Positions 23,570-35,100 of a stretch of 64,000 nt of DNA are shown here, in pieces. The stretch's first letter is position 1. Every line of letters begins with the position of its first letter. The position numbers were made by a program, and so were the translations under genes. The stretch is from Tetraselmis striata. Its lineage: Eukaryota; Chlorophyta; Chlorodendrophyceae; Chlorodendrales; Chlorodendraceae. The notes under the pieces are model-generated. The model did not search any database. It worked only from the letters and a program-made list of their open reading frames with translations, and was not told the DNA's origin. The DNA is taken from contig VCJN01002942.1 in the NCBI GenBank assembly GCA_006384855.1, positions 1 to 64,000 on the forward strand. The letters run 5' to 3'.

Positions 23570-26132
23570 ATGTCGATGGAAGTGTACGCCAGCCAGGCGG
23601 CCGCCGCGCTGGAGGCGGCGCTGGAGTGGGAGGCCGCGTTCGAGGGGTGGCCGCTCATCCACTGGATCCAGGCCAACTGGAAGCTTCCGCTGGTCGCCTG
23701 CACCGTCTACCTCGTCGTCGTGTTCCTCGGGCCATTGGCCATGAAGTGTGAGTGCCGCCGCCCTGTCCCCGCTGCTTGCCCACGTGCGGCCCCGTGTGTC
23801 GGCTGCAAGTCGCTCCCCGGCGGCCGGGGGGGGGGGGGGGGGGGGGGGGGGGGTGCGGGACTTTGGAAGATTGCAAGGGGCGGGCGGCAGTGGCAGTCCC
23901 GGACGCAGACCGATACTTAATCCAGGCTACAATGAATACAGCAATGCGTGGTCTGGGCTGGGCCGGGCCGCATCATTGGCGTGTGGTTGCCCAGCCCTAA
24001 CGGTTGAGCGCGATGGTTCCAGGCATCCACTGCGTTCCCTCTGGGATGTCACCTCCTCTGCTACACGTCGTCTGCACACCGTATGTGGGGCGTCTGCCCC
24101 CAGCCCTACCTGGAAAGCCATCTCGTTATTTTTATGATAATGTAATGTACGAGGCGGAATGTTCATATCTCTCACATCACACCGCGTCTTTATGGAAAGT
24201 TATGGGTCACGGGAGGGGAGGGGGGTGAAGGGGGAAGGGGGCGGGGGGTGGCGGAGGGGAATTCATGCTGGGTATGACGAGCGATCTCAGCTGGGCCATG
24301 GCTCATCATTTGATTGGGGTTTGTGGCGACCCACTGATGGCCGCCTAGCGCTCCCAGAGGGGCGGATGCCTTACACCTCTGCCCGCACGGCCCTGGCCCC
24401 GCGGCGCCTTCCCACCGCAGCCTGCAAGCCGATCAAGCCCAAGGCGCTGCTGGCGCTGTGGAATCTCTCGCTGTCGCTGTTCAGGTGGGATCCGCTCCGC
24501 TCCCTGCATCGTTCCTCCTGGCAGCTCCCACCCGCGCAATCATCTTTCAGCGTGCTGACCCTCCCTCCTCTCCACCCGGGACCACACCCAGCTGGATCGG
24601 TGTCAGCCGCTGCGTGCCGCATCTCGCAGCCGTGTTTGTGGACAAGGGCTTCAAGTACACGGTGTGCACGCACCCACAAGAGTGGTACATGAAGGGCGGC
24701 GTCGCGTGAGTTGCACCTCCCCCTGTCCCCCCGCACCGCCCCCTCTCCTGCACCTATACTTTGCGGCGCGCTCCACTCTCCCCGCATGCACGAAGGCGCA
24801 ATAACACCCGCCATGCCGTGCCGCGGGGTGCGCGCCGCCAGGCTGTGGATGGGTCTGTTCTGCCTATCAAAGCTGCCGGAGCTGGTCGACACACTGTTTC
24901 TCGTGCTGCGCAAGAAGCCCGTCATCTTCCTGCACTGGTACCACCACGTGTCCGGTTCGCGCCCCCCTCAAGGCGGAACTTTCCACTCAGGCTGGACTTA
25001 TAGCCTTCATCCTCAGGAAAAAAATACAGTTTGGGCCTTCTTTCACGTACGAGTATGGGTGCCGGCACACCTCTGAGAACCCTTATAATAAGCCTCGACT
25101 GTGACCTGCATGCAACGCGTAGGGGCATTTGCTACTGTTTCGTCTACATTTGACCTCTTGCAGGCATAGCAGGTTCATATTTGCAGTGTTCTTAGAAGCG
25201 CGTCGGCACCAGTGTCCAGTTGCTGCAATAACAGACTTGAATTTTTTTGAATCGTGCGTGTCTTGAGGAATGGAAAACATCGCGTTTTTATAAAATCGCA
25301 TTACATGCCTGATACCTCGACATGTCATGATGACAGTTGGATTGCTGTTCCATAGCACCTGAGCCAAAAGGTCCAATTCGTTTTCTTCCTCAATGTGATA
25401 CTCTCCGGGCCCACATCCCCAGCAAGGACACCCAGTGCCCATTCCGTGCTGACCTGCCTGCAGCTGAAGGGCGCCAGGGCTGACCCGACACGACCCCCCC
25501 CCCCCCCCCCCCCCTTGAAACTCACCGCTCCTGGTCTGCGCCGCAGTGCTGCTTTACTGCTGGCATGCGTACCACTTTGTCATCCCCGCGGGCATGTGGT
25601 TCGCCTGCATGAACTACACCGTGCATGGCATCATGTACTTCTACTACTTCCTGATGGCCATTGGCCTCTACAAGCTGGCGAGCAGCTTTGCCGGCTTCGT
25701 CACCGCGCTGCAGATCACCCAGATGCTGGTGCCCCCCCCCCCCCCCCCCCCCCCCCTCTCAATTTCCCTCCCTCACCCACCACAGACTGCCCTTGATGCG
25801 CCGACTGACACGTGCTGTACTGGGCTGCAGATCGGCAGCGGGGTGATGGGCGCCTCGGGCTACTATTTCCTGACAGAGGGCGAGGACAAGTGCTACAACA
25901 ACCGCGACAACCTCTTCCTCGGCTTTGCCATGTACATCAGCTACTTCCTGCTCTTTGCAGGCACGCCCCCCCCCCCCCCCCCCCCCCTCCCCCCTCTCTT
26001 CCCAAAGGGTGCCCAGTGCAATCCAGCGGCTGATGCTTCCCTCCCTGGCCGGTCCCTGCATCTTCAGCCTTCGCTGTCAGGCGCTACCTGCTGCCCGCGA
26101 AGAAGCCGGCATCCGCTAAGAAGACGCAATAG
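23570..26132 (+). CDS. ELO-family very-long-chain fatty acid elongase (3-ketoacyl-CoA synthase)
   Basis: Seven exons give 281 residues: 23570-23747, 24421-24484, 24592-24705, 24842-24954, 25547-25728, 25831-25960 and 26068-26132. Family blocks are in order: [16 protein letters not shown], then [20 protein letters not shown], the catalytic histidine box HWYHH, and [14 protein letters not shown] with the second conserved His. The histidine box is split from [11 protein letters not shown] by an intron. The enzyme condenses malonyl-CoA with acyl-CoA in the ER membrane. The C-terminus KKTQ fits the KKXX ER-retrieval signal. Chain-length preference cannot be read from the sequence. Junction 6 uses a GC donor (GCAG/GCACGC). 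C runs of 20-26 sit in introns 4, 5 and 6, a G run in intron 1, and a MITE in intron 4. A second Met two codons in is an alternative start. Confidence 0.96.
25055..25212 (+). repeat. MITE copy 3 inside intron 4 of the elongase gene
   Basis: It starts ATGGGTGCCGGCACAC and ends GCGCGTCGGCACC. The interior has CTGCATGCAACGCG, TACTGTTTCGTCTAC and TTTGACCTCTTGCAGGCA in the order seen in the other copies. It shows slightly more decay than copy 2. Confidence 0.72.
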
Positions 26133-26354
26133 GAGAGACGCGGACAGAGCTGGGGACTGCTTTCAGGCGCCGCTATCGGATTGCATTGCATTTTTGGGTA
26201 TGTGTGGTTGTAATTATCTTCCAGGGTCCTGCAGAGAAGAGCCCATCCAGTATTCCAGTAGAGACCTGGGAAATTTTCGTGTTGGGAGGCTAGATCCGGG
26301 AGGCTGGACGCGCTCTTCCCCCCCCCCCCCCCCCCCCCCCTTCCCCCCCCCCAA

Positions 26355-26393
<39 letters not shown>

Positions 26394-27651
26394 TCTGTAG
26401 GTTCAATGACCCCTTGTCCTCCTGTCTATTACTCAAAGAGCAGTTGATTTCACGCGGCATAAACTGCTTGAAGTACATAATCAGTGTGGGATCCGTTCAC
26501 ATAGCTACGCGCACTACGGCACAGCCTTCATCGGTGCGCTGTACTCAATACTCCGCTGTGGCACAGGTGATTATACATATGTGTATCATGCCATGGTTCC
26601 ACTTGCGCTCCTGTTGGGCAGCTCACCAGATCCTACAGGTGCCAACGCACCCATGGCATCCCTTTTCTTGAAACAGTGTTAACTTGATTTTCGCCTGCAT
26701 GCCTGTCAAACGACAAATGAGGACTAAATCATAGCTGAACTGTAAGGATGAACACTGTTACACTTTGCGTGCAAGCCCATTTTCAGGCGTATCGCTGAAG
26801 CATCGCCCAATCTTAAGGCTTCTTGTTAGATTTATTCGGTGTATCTGCACTGATATCAGAACAGGCTGTGCTGCTCTGCCATACTTTGAATAGATGTGAC
26901 CATTGACAGGTATTCTTTACCACTGGCAGGTGAGGAGTTTACGTTCGCATTGTAAGCATTGCCACATCTACACTATGACTATGTCCATATCAGCAGTGTG
27001 AAATGATGTTTAATACTGAAATGAACATTGCATTCAGAGTTTTAAAAAAATCTTTGGTTTAACTTGTTTAACTTCCCAGTGGCTAAACCTTTCACAGCTG
27101 TGGCTGGTATGCTTGATAAGCGAAATCCTTTTGGCTGTGTGCTTCCTTGCACACAGCATGAAAGTCCTGTCACACAGTATTGGATCATAGGAGTCGTTCT
27201 GCATGGTGTACACACAGTCTGTGCATGCTTACAGCATAATCGTACTTACTGCGCAATAACAGATGTTGATCAGCCGTAGGAAGTGTAGCTTCTTTTCCTA
27301 GTTAAAATAGATAAACCTTTTCTTCATGCTGCTCCACCCGTGCGAAGGAGATGATTTTTGTCAGACATGTTATGGTGTTTGAAGAATGTACAACTTCTCA
27401 TCCCGTTATATAAATACCAGCATAAGTGACAAGCATTTTCCTTGCCCTGTTGTACTACCGGTTTGTAACAGTGCGCAATTCCTTGCCCATATAGTGAAGG
27501 AAAGTCTTATTTAAAAAGATGTGGTGGAAAAGGTACATTCTTTTTCCAATCATAGAGGTGTATTATCCAATGTGGGTTGTCATGAGCGGGCAAAACCGTA
27601 GCCGACCTGCCGTATCATCTATAGAGCTGCAGAGCTGGTAAGACTGGCAGT
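26133..27651. other. convergent spacer between elongase and LHCSR-like genes
   Basis: Both flanking genes end here. A long, slightly interrupted C tract (26319-26352) is followed by an (AC)n microsatellite (about 26363-26391). The rest is AT-richer DNA that probably includes two long 3' untranslated regions. The algal TGTAA polyadenylation-type motif occurs (for example TTTGTAACAG near 27460), but no site can be assigned firmly. Confidence 0.5.
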
Positions 27652-29071
27652 TTACAGGCCCACATCAGTCTCGATTTCTGACACCTCAATGCCAATCTCC
27701 TTCTCGACGTTGGAGAACCAGTGCTCAAAGATCTCGACATCACCGCCGTCAGCCAGCTCCTGGGCAACAAAGCCAGCGATGGCAATCATGGCGAGGCGGC
27801 CGTTGTTGAGCTCCTTGGTCTTCATGGTCTTCAGCTCCTCGGGGTCCTCAGGGGCGAGGCCCAGAGGGTCGAAGCTGCAACAAGCAGGGAGGTAAAAGCA
27901 TTAGTCTCAATTCTCTTGATGAGCAGCAGGATTGAACATCAATCCAGGGTGAGATGAACAGACAGAGATAAGAGGAGTTGTACAAGACTGGGGGTGAGGC
28001 CTGCAGAAAGCCACTTACCCGAGATCTCCCATAACGTAATCATCCTTCAGGCTGTTGAAGCCAGTGCCCTTGGGAGTGGCCCAGCCCAGGCTGACGCGGT
28101 AGGCCTCGCAGATGCCGATGATCAGCACCAGGGGCTCCCAGAATCCGCGGGGCACCTGCTGGAACTGGTTAATGGCAGGGCCGGTGACATCGCCGTCGAA
28201 CAGGGGGAAGCCGCCGTCACCCTGCTCGCCGATGATGAAGCCAAGCGCAGCCAGCATTGAAACACGGCCATGGGTGAGCTCGGCCTCGCGCCAGCGGCGC
28301 ACGTCCTTGATGGAAGCGGTTTTGGAGAAGCCGGCGGGGTCGAACACGTCGCCGAAGGGAGCGGTGATGCCGGGCAGTGTCTTGACGTCTGCGAGATACA
28401 GAGGGCACACGGGACGATTCAGTGACCCATCAAGAGTGAAGTACGGAGGGCGTCCCGTGCTGAAGTGTCAGCGAAAGCTTGTGGGGCCGAAGCAATGGAC
28501 GATCCGGTGGGAGAGCCTTTCACGACGGCACTGCTTCGAAAGCAACAACTTCGACGAGAAAGACAACCTGGTGGCAGGCCTGACCGCTTTGAGAGTCGAG
28601 GTGATACGGGGTACCGTACACAATCACGAGACAGGGTGTGATGAGTGAGAGAAATTGAGACAGTGCGCGCGCGAAGGGGGGTGGGGGGATCTCGATATAA
28701 ATGGAATGTACGGACAGCAAGTTGGCGCGCCATCATGGGGGGGATCGGACGACGCATACGAAGGGCAGCGCGAACCGCGACCAGTTCGAGTCACGAGTTC
28801 ACGAATAGGCACATGGATAAGTCCTTGCTATCTAGACAGTTGAAAGCGTGGGCGGTGAAAGATCGAGGGGGAGGTGAGACAAGAGCCCAGGTATTAAGAG
28901 CAGGTGACGCAAAGGAGGGTTATGCCAGCTGGGAGACTCACAGGCCTCGGTGCTCTGCTCGGCCCTGACGCGCAGGCCGGTGGCACGGCTGACACGAGCG
29001 GCCTGGCGACGGACGGTGGACAGGCCAGTGGCGGGGCGCATGGAGATGACGGATGACATAGCGGCAGCCAT
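27652..29071 (-). CDS. light-harvesting chlorophyll-binding protein, LHCSR (stress-related) type
   Basis: Three exons (29071-28942, 28388-28019, 27874-27652) give 240 residues. The first 37 residues are a plastid transit peptide (Ser/Arg/Ala-rich, ending VRAE). Helix 1 is [17 protein letters not shown]. Helix 2 contains [16 protein letters not shown] followed by GWATPKG. Helix 3 is [20 protein letters not shown], with the [13 protein letters not shown] connector. The E..HGR and E..NGR pairs bind chlorophyll. The [17 protein letters not shown] core and the acidic lumenal tail EIFEHWFSN...[11 protein letters not shown] are characteristic of LHCSR proteins rather than LHCA or LHCB. LHCSR proteins sense lumen pH through acidic residues and quench excess light energy in thylakoids. 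The acidic tail is seen directly, the quenching role is family knowledge, and protonation sites are inferred. Such genes are usually induced by high light; no element for this was identified. Confidence 0.92.
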
Positions 29072-29884
29072 TTTGTAGGGGGAGGAGGTACGGGAAACGG
29101 TTGGGATAAGATGAGGAAAGGAGAGGAGGACGGAGTGATGACACGGAGATTTACGTTCCGGTGCTATATATTCTTCCACCCGGAAGGACGCCGTCGACCA
29201 TGCTGATGCTCCTCGCGGGTACTGGTACCAGTACCAGTACAGGAACGGACGGGCCGCAGCGCAGCAGCCCGTCTGCTTCTCTGCGCTGCGCCCCTCTGGG
29301 CATCAATGCGCGGTCAAGAATCATGGAGGAGCGGAACACAGCAGATCGGCCTACGAATATTCGCGGCGCGAATTTTTCGCGGTGACACGAGGTAACTCAC
29401 GATTCCGATTGTTCGTATTAAATTCTGTTTATTGACGTATACGTTTCGGTAATCTCCGTGTATATTCGTAACTTCGCTCCGCCCATCGGAACAGGGTACG
29501 GGTACCTGTGATTTCCGCACGTACGATTTGCGAAAGTGACCTGCCCAATACGCGCTGTAAAGTACGATTGGAATCCCCGCGTAGGCTCGTACATGAAATT
29601 ATGAATACGAGGCGGCGGGTGAATCGTTGATTTCTCGTCGATTCCACATCGGCTACAGACCGTGGGTTTGATGGCATGCTCCCACGAGCAGTACCGCACG
29701 CCGCGCACGCGCGCGGCCGGCGGACGACATCCAGAGGGCGGATATGATGACAAGTAATTATGTACAGTATGATGACAAGTAGCGCAGCAGCAGGGCCCGT
29801 CGTACGCGCGCCGAGGCTTCTCGCGCGCTAGCCGCGCAGATCGGGTTCTTACCGGTACGGGTATTTGTGTCGATTGTACCCGAA
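29072..29884. other. upstream region of the LHCSR-like gene
   Basis: This is expected to hold the promoter, read leftwards. About 150 bases from the ATG is a perfect short tandem of ACCAGT (GGTACCAGTACCAGTACAGG at about 29220-29240). Further out the sequence alternates AT- and CG-rich without a supported gene. Confidence 0.45.
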
Positions 29885-29928
29885 TTATTCACCCCCCCCC
29901 CCCCCCCCCCCCCCCCACACACACACAC

Positions 29929-30627
29929 TCAACCCTCGCAGGTGTTGAGTACAAGAAGGCAATGCGCGCCAGAAACAAGAAGAAGAGGATGACGTAGATA
30001 GATGGTTGGTCCTGTTGAAAACTTGAGGAGTTTGATACGTACGTGGCGTTGCGACGTCAGCTGCGGGTTGGCGGCGAGCAATGTGGGCAAATAAAGCAAC
30101 TCCTCGCCGGGATGTAATTCGGCCTTGGCGCACGCCACATGCCACATGGACTGGCATTTGTCGCAGATGAGCCTTGGGGCAGCAATGCTGTCGCTGCCAC
30201 ACCCCTTGAATGTTGGCATGCCGCGGCCATACCTTGCCGGAACAAGGTTGGACAGATGGCACGGCGCGCAGTTGTCCGTATGTACTTGGATCTCGTTGCC
30301 ATCAGTCGCAGCCATCCGGACTCCAAGACCTCCGCGACACGCAGGATGGTGCGAGTGGTCCGGACGTCCAGGGTGATGACCGGAGGTTGCGCCACGTAGA
30401 CGTAGCTGCCCACCTCGATGCGGTGGCGTCGTGGCTGCACATATCGCCGCGCCGGACCTTGCGGTAGCGCACCACATCGCGCTGTTGAGCTTGCAGCGCC
30501 CTCTCGAAGGCCTTAGGCATGGCAACCTCAGCATATCAGCTCGATGTGAGGTGAGGTTGTTGACGGCGGTGTCACTGTCCATGTCGACCGGCTCCTCCAG
30601 CAACGCGCGAACCTGGTCCGGCTCCAC
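29929..30627 (-). pseudogene. 3' end of a Ty3/gypsy pol: post-integrase domain plus PHD-like zinc finger
   Basis: On the minus strand the pieces read QAQQRDVVRYRKVR, then IEVGSYVYVAQPP, TRTILRVAEVLESGWLRLM, TDGNEIQVHTDNCAPCHL and CDKCQSMWHVACAKAEL. They lie in frames joined by at least two shifts. The first part is the usual small beta-barrel segment after a chromovirus-like integrase. The Cys-X2-Cys..HxxC part looks like a PHD finger. It sits on the same strand as the truncated gypsy element at 46.4-56.5 kb and supplies the part missing there, so both may be one family or even one disrupted element. Confidence 0.7.
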
Positions 30628-30843
30628 GTGATCGCGGCCGCACTAGGCTCCCAGCCTGGCTCGTAATTACACTGTAATACCCGTACTCATCCTGTAGTCT
30701 TGCCAGTAGTATGACACTCGTCTGTAGTCATTCCGCGACGTACTCGTAATAAACTGCATCAGGCGCATATCACACGTCATCGCGACGCTGCATCCAACGC
30801 GGAGTATTTTTGCATCTGCCCCTTGAAGCCCGACAATCTCGCT

Positions 30844-30878
30844 GCGCTCTCGCCTAATCCGCGATTAGGCGAGAGCGC
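30844..30878. repeat. perfect hairpin, 15-bp arms and 5-base loop
   Basis: Arm GCGCTCTCGCCTAAT is followed by CCGCG and the exact reverse complement ATTAGGCGAGAGCGC. It lies in a GC-rich stretch without a clear gene. It could be a transposon end or transcript terminator; the sequence does not decide. Confidence 0.8.
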
Positions 30879-31286
30879 GCGCCGCAGTGCCAGTGAGCGG
30901 GCGCGCGGCAGTGGGGGGGCGAGGCGCGCGGAAGTGGGCGGGCGGAATAAATTATTTACATCCGGTTCTGACCGGGACCGCCTCGGCGGCCGGCCTGCTG
31001 CTCGCGGGTGGCGGCCGCGGCTACGGCGGCCCGACGGCCGGCCCGCGACCCGAGCGCCCCACCGCCCGCCCTGGCCCCGGCACCACCCCGGCCCCCCAGC
31101 CGCCGGCTTGGCGGGCTGCTCGGCCTCCTTGGCCGGGGGCTCCGGGCTACTGCCCTCGTCGACGTCAACTGTCGACGTCGGGGGTCTGTCACAACAATTG
31201 CGAAAGTAAGTATTCGTGTTGATTGGTTGTCGCGGCGGCGGTGGCTGTGTAGTAGTCGAGCAAGTGGGAAAACAAACGCGACTTAC

Positions 31287-31593
31287 CTGCGGCTTCCCAG
31301 CCAGCAGTGCGGCGTCACCTCGCAGACCTCGAGCTAGCCTAAGGAATCTGAGTGTCGCGCGGCCAGCATTCGTGAAAGACAGCGCTGGCATCACTGCCTT
31401 GTCCTCAGCTGCAGGAGCAACATGAAAAAGCAACGCAGCACGGGGCGGTCAACGCCCGTGAAATGCTAATCCTCCAAGCAGTCAAGTCACCCACCCGCCG
31501 AGTCACTGTACCTTTCAGGGTGGACTCCAGTCCCCGGCTTGTGGGAGTATGGCATGGACCGTCGACGGGGGCGTTCTGAACGTCAGTGCCCAT
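31287..31593 (-). CDS. 5' part of an unrecognised gene, two exons, 3' part unresolved
   Basis: Exon A (31593-31512) begins MGTDVQNAPVDGPCHTP and ends in phase 1 at a GTACAG donor. Exon B (31408-31287) follows a CCTGCAG acceptor in matching phase, reads AEDKAVMPALSFTNAGR through GLRGDAALLAGKPQ, and ends at a strong CAG/GTAAGT donor. The matching phases argue for a real gene. A third exon may lie at 31180-30780, where an Ala/Pro/Arg-rich frame runs, but no acceptor there is convincing. A run of 27 C on the sense strand lies just upstream of the start. The copia element has inserted about 140 bases upstream, so the promoter or an upstream exon may be cut off. Function is unknown. Confidence 0.45.
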
Positions 31594-31605
31594 GTCGGAT
31601 CCCGT

Positions 31606-31636
<31 letters not shown>

Positions 31637-31731
31637 CTATGGTACTTGGTTCAAGATCTTGGCACGCGTCGCGTCGGGTACAAACGACGTAAAATACAGC
31701 GAGACGACACCCTCATCGGACACTTGGGAAC

Positions 31732-31999
31732 TATTATAGTACAGCAGTACTAGCGCATCGCAGTGTGCAACGGTGTGCACTGCAGTGTGCAACAAGTGCA
31801 CACTGCAGTGTATAGTGTGCGCATGTGCACTGCGACAGCAGTATCCTGGGCGCCCGCCAGGTGCGCGCGCCGCTACATGGCGGCGCGGGCGCTGCGGGCG
31901 CCGCTCACTTCCTTTAACCTCACCGCATCCTCCTGCCCCTCCCACTCGGCTGCCCCTCGTCAGGGGCCCACGCCCGTGCCCTGCACCAGGGCTATAAGA
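31732..31999 (+). repeat. 5' LTR of the copia element
   Basis: This is the left 268-bp direct repeat. It contains several GTGCACTGCAGTGTGC palindromes, a CATGGCGGCGCGGGCGCTGCGGGCGCC GC-rich block and CTATAAG close to its end, which may act as the promoter TATA-like signal. The bases after it (GGTTATGATGCCC) are the expected primer-binding position; the matching tRNA is not identified. Confidence 0.93.
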
Positions 32000-32124
32000 G
32001 GTTATGATGCCCTCCTAGCCTCACAGCGTCGCTTCCCGCTGTGTGCTCCGTCTCGTCGCGCCGCGCCCGCCTGCACGCGCGCCCTCCTGGCGCTGTCGCC
32101 CGTTTTTTTTCCGTGAGCGTTTGT

Positions 32125-35100
32125 ATGTCCGACAGCCCGCTCCCGCCGCCGCCAGGCGCAGGCGGATCATCCGACCAGTGGCCCGCACTCGGTCAGTCCT
32201 TTGGCCCCCTGTCCCCTGCCTCCTGGGGGCAAGTCAGCTCCGCAGCGGCACAGCGCGCCGTGCAGATCCAGCAAGCTGCCTCAGCCGAGCAGATGTCCCA
32301 GATGGTCGCGGAGATGCGCACCATCGCGCACGATGCTGCCACTGCCGCCACCCGCGCGGTAGTGCAGGAGCTGCGCCAGCCCTCGCTCTCGCCCAAGCCT
32401 GACCCATGCGACACAGCACACCATGCCGCCACGTCCGCCCCTGCTCCTGCTCTGGTTCCTGCTTCCATGCCGCCCCCGCTCTCTCCTGGTTCCCTTGGTG
32501 ACGATCTTGGCGCTCTCCCAGTCGCGCCCCCTCGCCAGCTCGGCGCGCATGACCTTGGCCGCTCCCTCAAGACCGCTCTCTCCCAGTTCTCGACAACTGA
32601 CTCCTGGCCCATCTACCGCGACGATTTCCTCGCCCACCTGACGACTGTCAACCCCGTCCTTGTCGCTGTCCTCCTTGGGGCTCGTCCACCAGCTCACGGC
32701 CTGACCGCGGAATCGTTCAGTCTCTTGCAGCAACAGCTCTCCGCCACGCTCACTGTTGTCATGAAGTCTCATCCGACGGCTGCCACACGCCTCCGGAACT
32801 TGAGGCGCTCGGACACCTTCGCTGCCGCCGACAACCCCGGCACCCTGGCTTGGGACCAGCTGTGCACACACCTCGACCGCCGAGGCGTGGCTCGCACTGT
32901 GCGCCACCTGTTGGCTCTCCAGCAGCCACAGTCACCGTCTGAGGATCAGGGGGCCTTCACCCAGCGCATGTTGAACGCCTATCACGAGCTCAATGACAGC
33001 CCTGTCTCCCTGCACTCCAACGTGCTCCACGAGAACGTGCTCGTCGCTGCTACCCTCGCTGGCATGCACAACACAGTCGCCAGAGACACCATACTCTCCG
33101 CCCTCGACGCAGCCGAGACTCGGGCGGAGGACATCTCCTACGGCCGCCTGTGCGACATGATGCACCGCCACCCAACGACTCCCGACAGCAAGCCAACCCG
33201 CCCCGGCCAAGACGTTGCCGCCTTCGCTGCGGCTATGCACACTCAGCTGCACTCGCAGGTGGAGGCTGCGGTCGTCGCCGCTATGGCCCGTGCCCCCCCT
33301 CCGGCTCGACCCCCCTACGCTCGTCCTCCCCGTGGTGGCCCGCAGAACAACGCCCGGCAGCATCCGCCCACGACCCCGTGCCGCATCTGCGAATCGCAAG
33401 GGAAGGGCAAGCGTTTCCACTGGCATGCGCACTGCCCCCTGAACCAGGCTCCGGCTGCGCCAACTGCTGCGCCGCCTCCTGCCCCCGCCACTCATCAAGC
33501 TGTTGTTTCTCCCGTGTCGGCTGCGTCGGCGTTTTCCGATGAACTCTCCCACATGATGGCCTTCCTCGGCAACCCGGACAGCGCAGCTCCTAACGCCATG
33601 ATGGCGCATGCGGGGCCGAGTGGCATCCATGCTGGTTTCCTTTCGGTATTCTGTGGGAAGGCCGCCGCCCCGCTCCCCGTCGCCGCCTCCGGCATGTTTC
33701 TTGTCGACGGTGGTGCCAACATCTGCATGGAACCCGACGTCTCGCGCTTCCGCGCCTACTCCCCCTTGACCACCCCGGTCCCGTGCTCTGGCCTCGGCGT
33801 TGACATCCTCGGCTTTGGCTCAATTGACATCTCCGTTGTCTACATCGATGGTGTCAGCCGCCCCCTGACAGTGCGCGCGGCACATGCCCCCGGCATGACG
33901 GCCAGGGGCGCTCCTACCATCCTCTCTCAGGAATACCTTCGTCGCGAGCACGGCGTCAGCTTCTCGTATCCTGCTCGAGGGGCGCCCTCCGCCACGGACT
34001 CTCACGGCTCCCTTGTCCTCACCATGGTCAATGACCTGCCCTTTCTCACCGGTGGCCACTCCGAGTCTCCTGGTACAGCCCCTCCATCTGCGTGCCTTGC
34101 CTACAAGGGCCCGCCTGAGTCGCCGCCTGATGCCCATCGCTTGCACCTTCGCCTCGGCCACCCTGGCAGGGACGGCATGAAGGCCTTGCTTCGCTCGGAG
34201 TCCGTCGTTGGTGTTCCTGCTGCTGCGGATGCTACCATGCCAGACTGCGAGCCCTGCATCATGGGCAAGTTGCGACACGCTAGCGTCTCTCGCGCTCCTG
34301 CCAGCGTTGTTCAGCCGTTCTCGGCTTTTAGCTCTGATGTCTTCGGTCCCGTGGATGTCCCCGGGGTAGGTGGGGCCAAGTTCCTCCTCGGTGTAATCGA
34401 TCACTACTCCAACTACATCTGGCTCGCTGCCCTCTCCTCCAAACGAGATATCATCACCCAGCTTCGCCTCGTCCTGCTGCAAATTCGCACCATCTGCTCG
34501 AAGGCCGGTCAGCGCCGCTTTGCCCCGTCCATCAAGTTTGACTGTGACCCCAACTACCTCGATACGGCCTGCCGGTCCATGGTTCGCGAGTGTGGCTTCT
34601 CTGATAGGTTCACTGCCCCATACGCTCACCACCAACTCGGTCGCGTCGAGCGTCGTTGGGGGAGTCTGGGTCAGCGAGCAGTCTGCCGCATGCAACATAG
34701 CCACGCGCCTCGCCGGTTCTGGGGCCTCGCCATGCGTCATTCTGCTTTCCTTGCGAACAGGCTTCCGTCGCCGTCGGCGGCCAACGGTGCTGGTGGAGTG
34801 CCCTATTGCCTCCTCCACGGCGTCCCGCAAGTCGATCTCAGTGACCTCCGTGTGTTCGGTTGCACTGCCTACCTCCGTCTTGAGGACCGCTTTCATCTCA
34901 AACTCGAGCCCCGCGCTCTCAAGTGTATGATGGTTGGTCAGTGCGATGACGGCCCTGGCTATTGGCTGTATAATCTCCACTCCGGCCGCGTCATTCGCTC
35001 CGTCCACGTTGCCTTCCTCGAGGGGATTCCGGCCCATGCGCCTCCGCCGTCCACCCCAGCCGACGTGCCCCCATGTGCTCATCTCGCCGGTCCCTCCCAA

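Noticed and set aside
26319-26391. C tract plus CACACA read as a Pro/His-rich extension of the elongase
   Set aside because: The elongase frame ends earlier at a KKTQ stop when the GC-AG junction is used; the longer frame is read-through into simple repeats.
31763-32116. 117- and 74-codon frames, repeated at 36912-37298
   Set aside because: They lie in the copia LTRs and recur only because the LTRs are duplicated.
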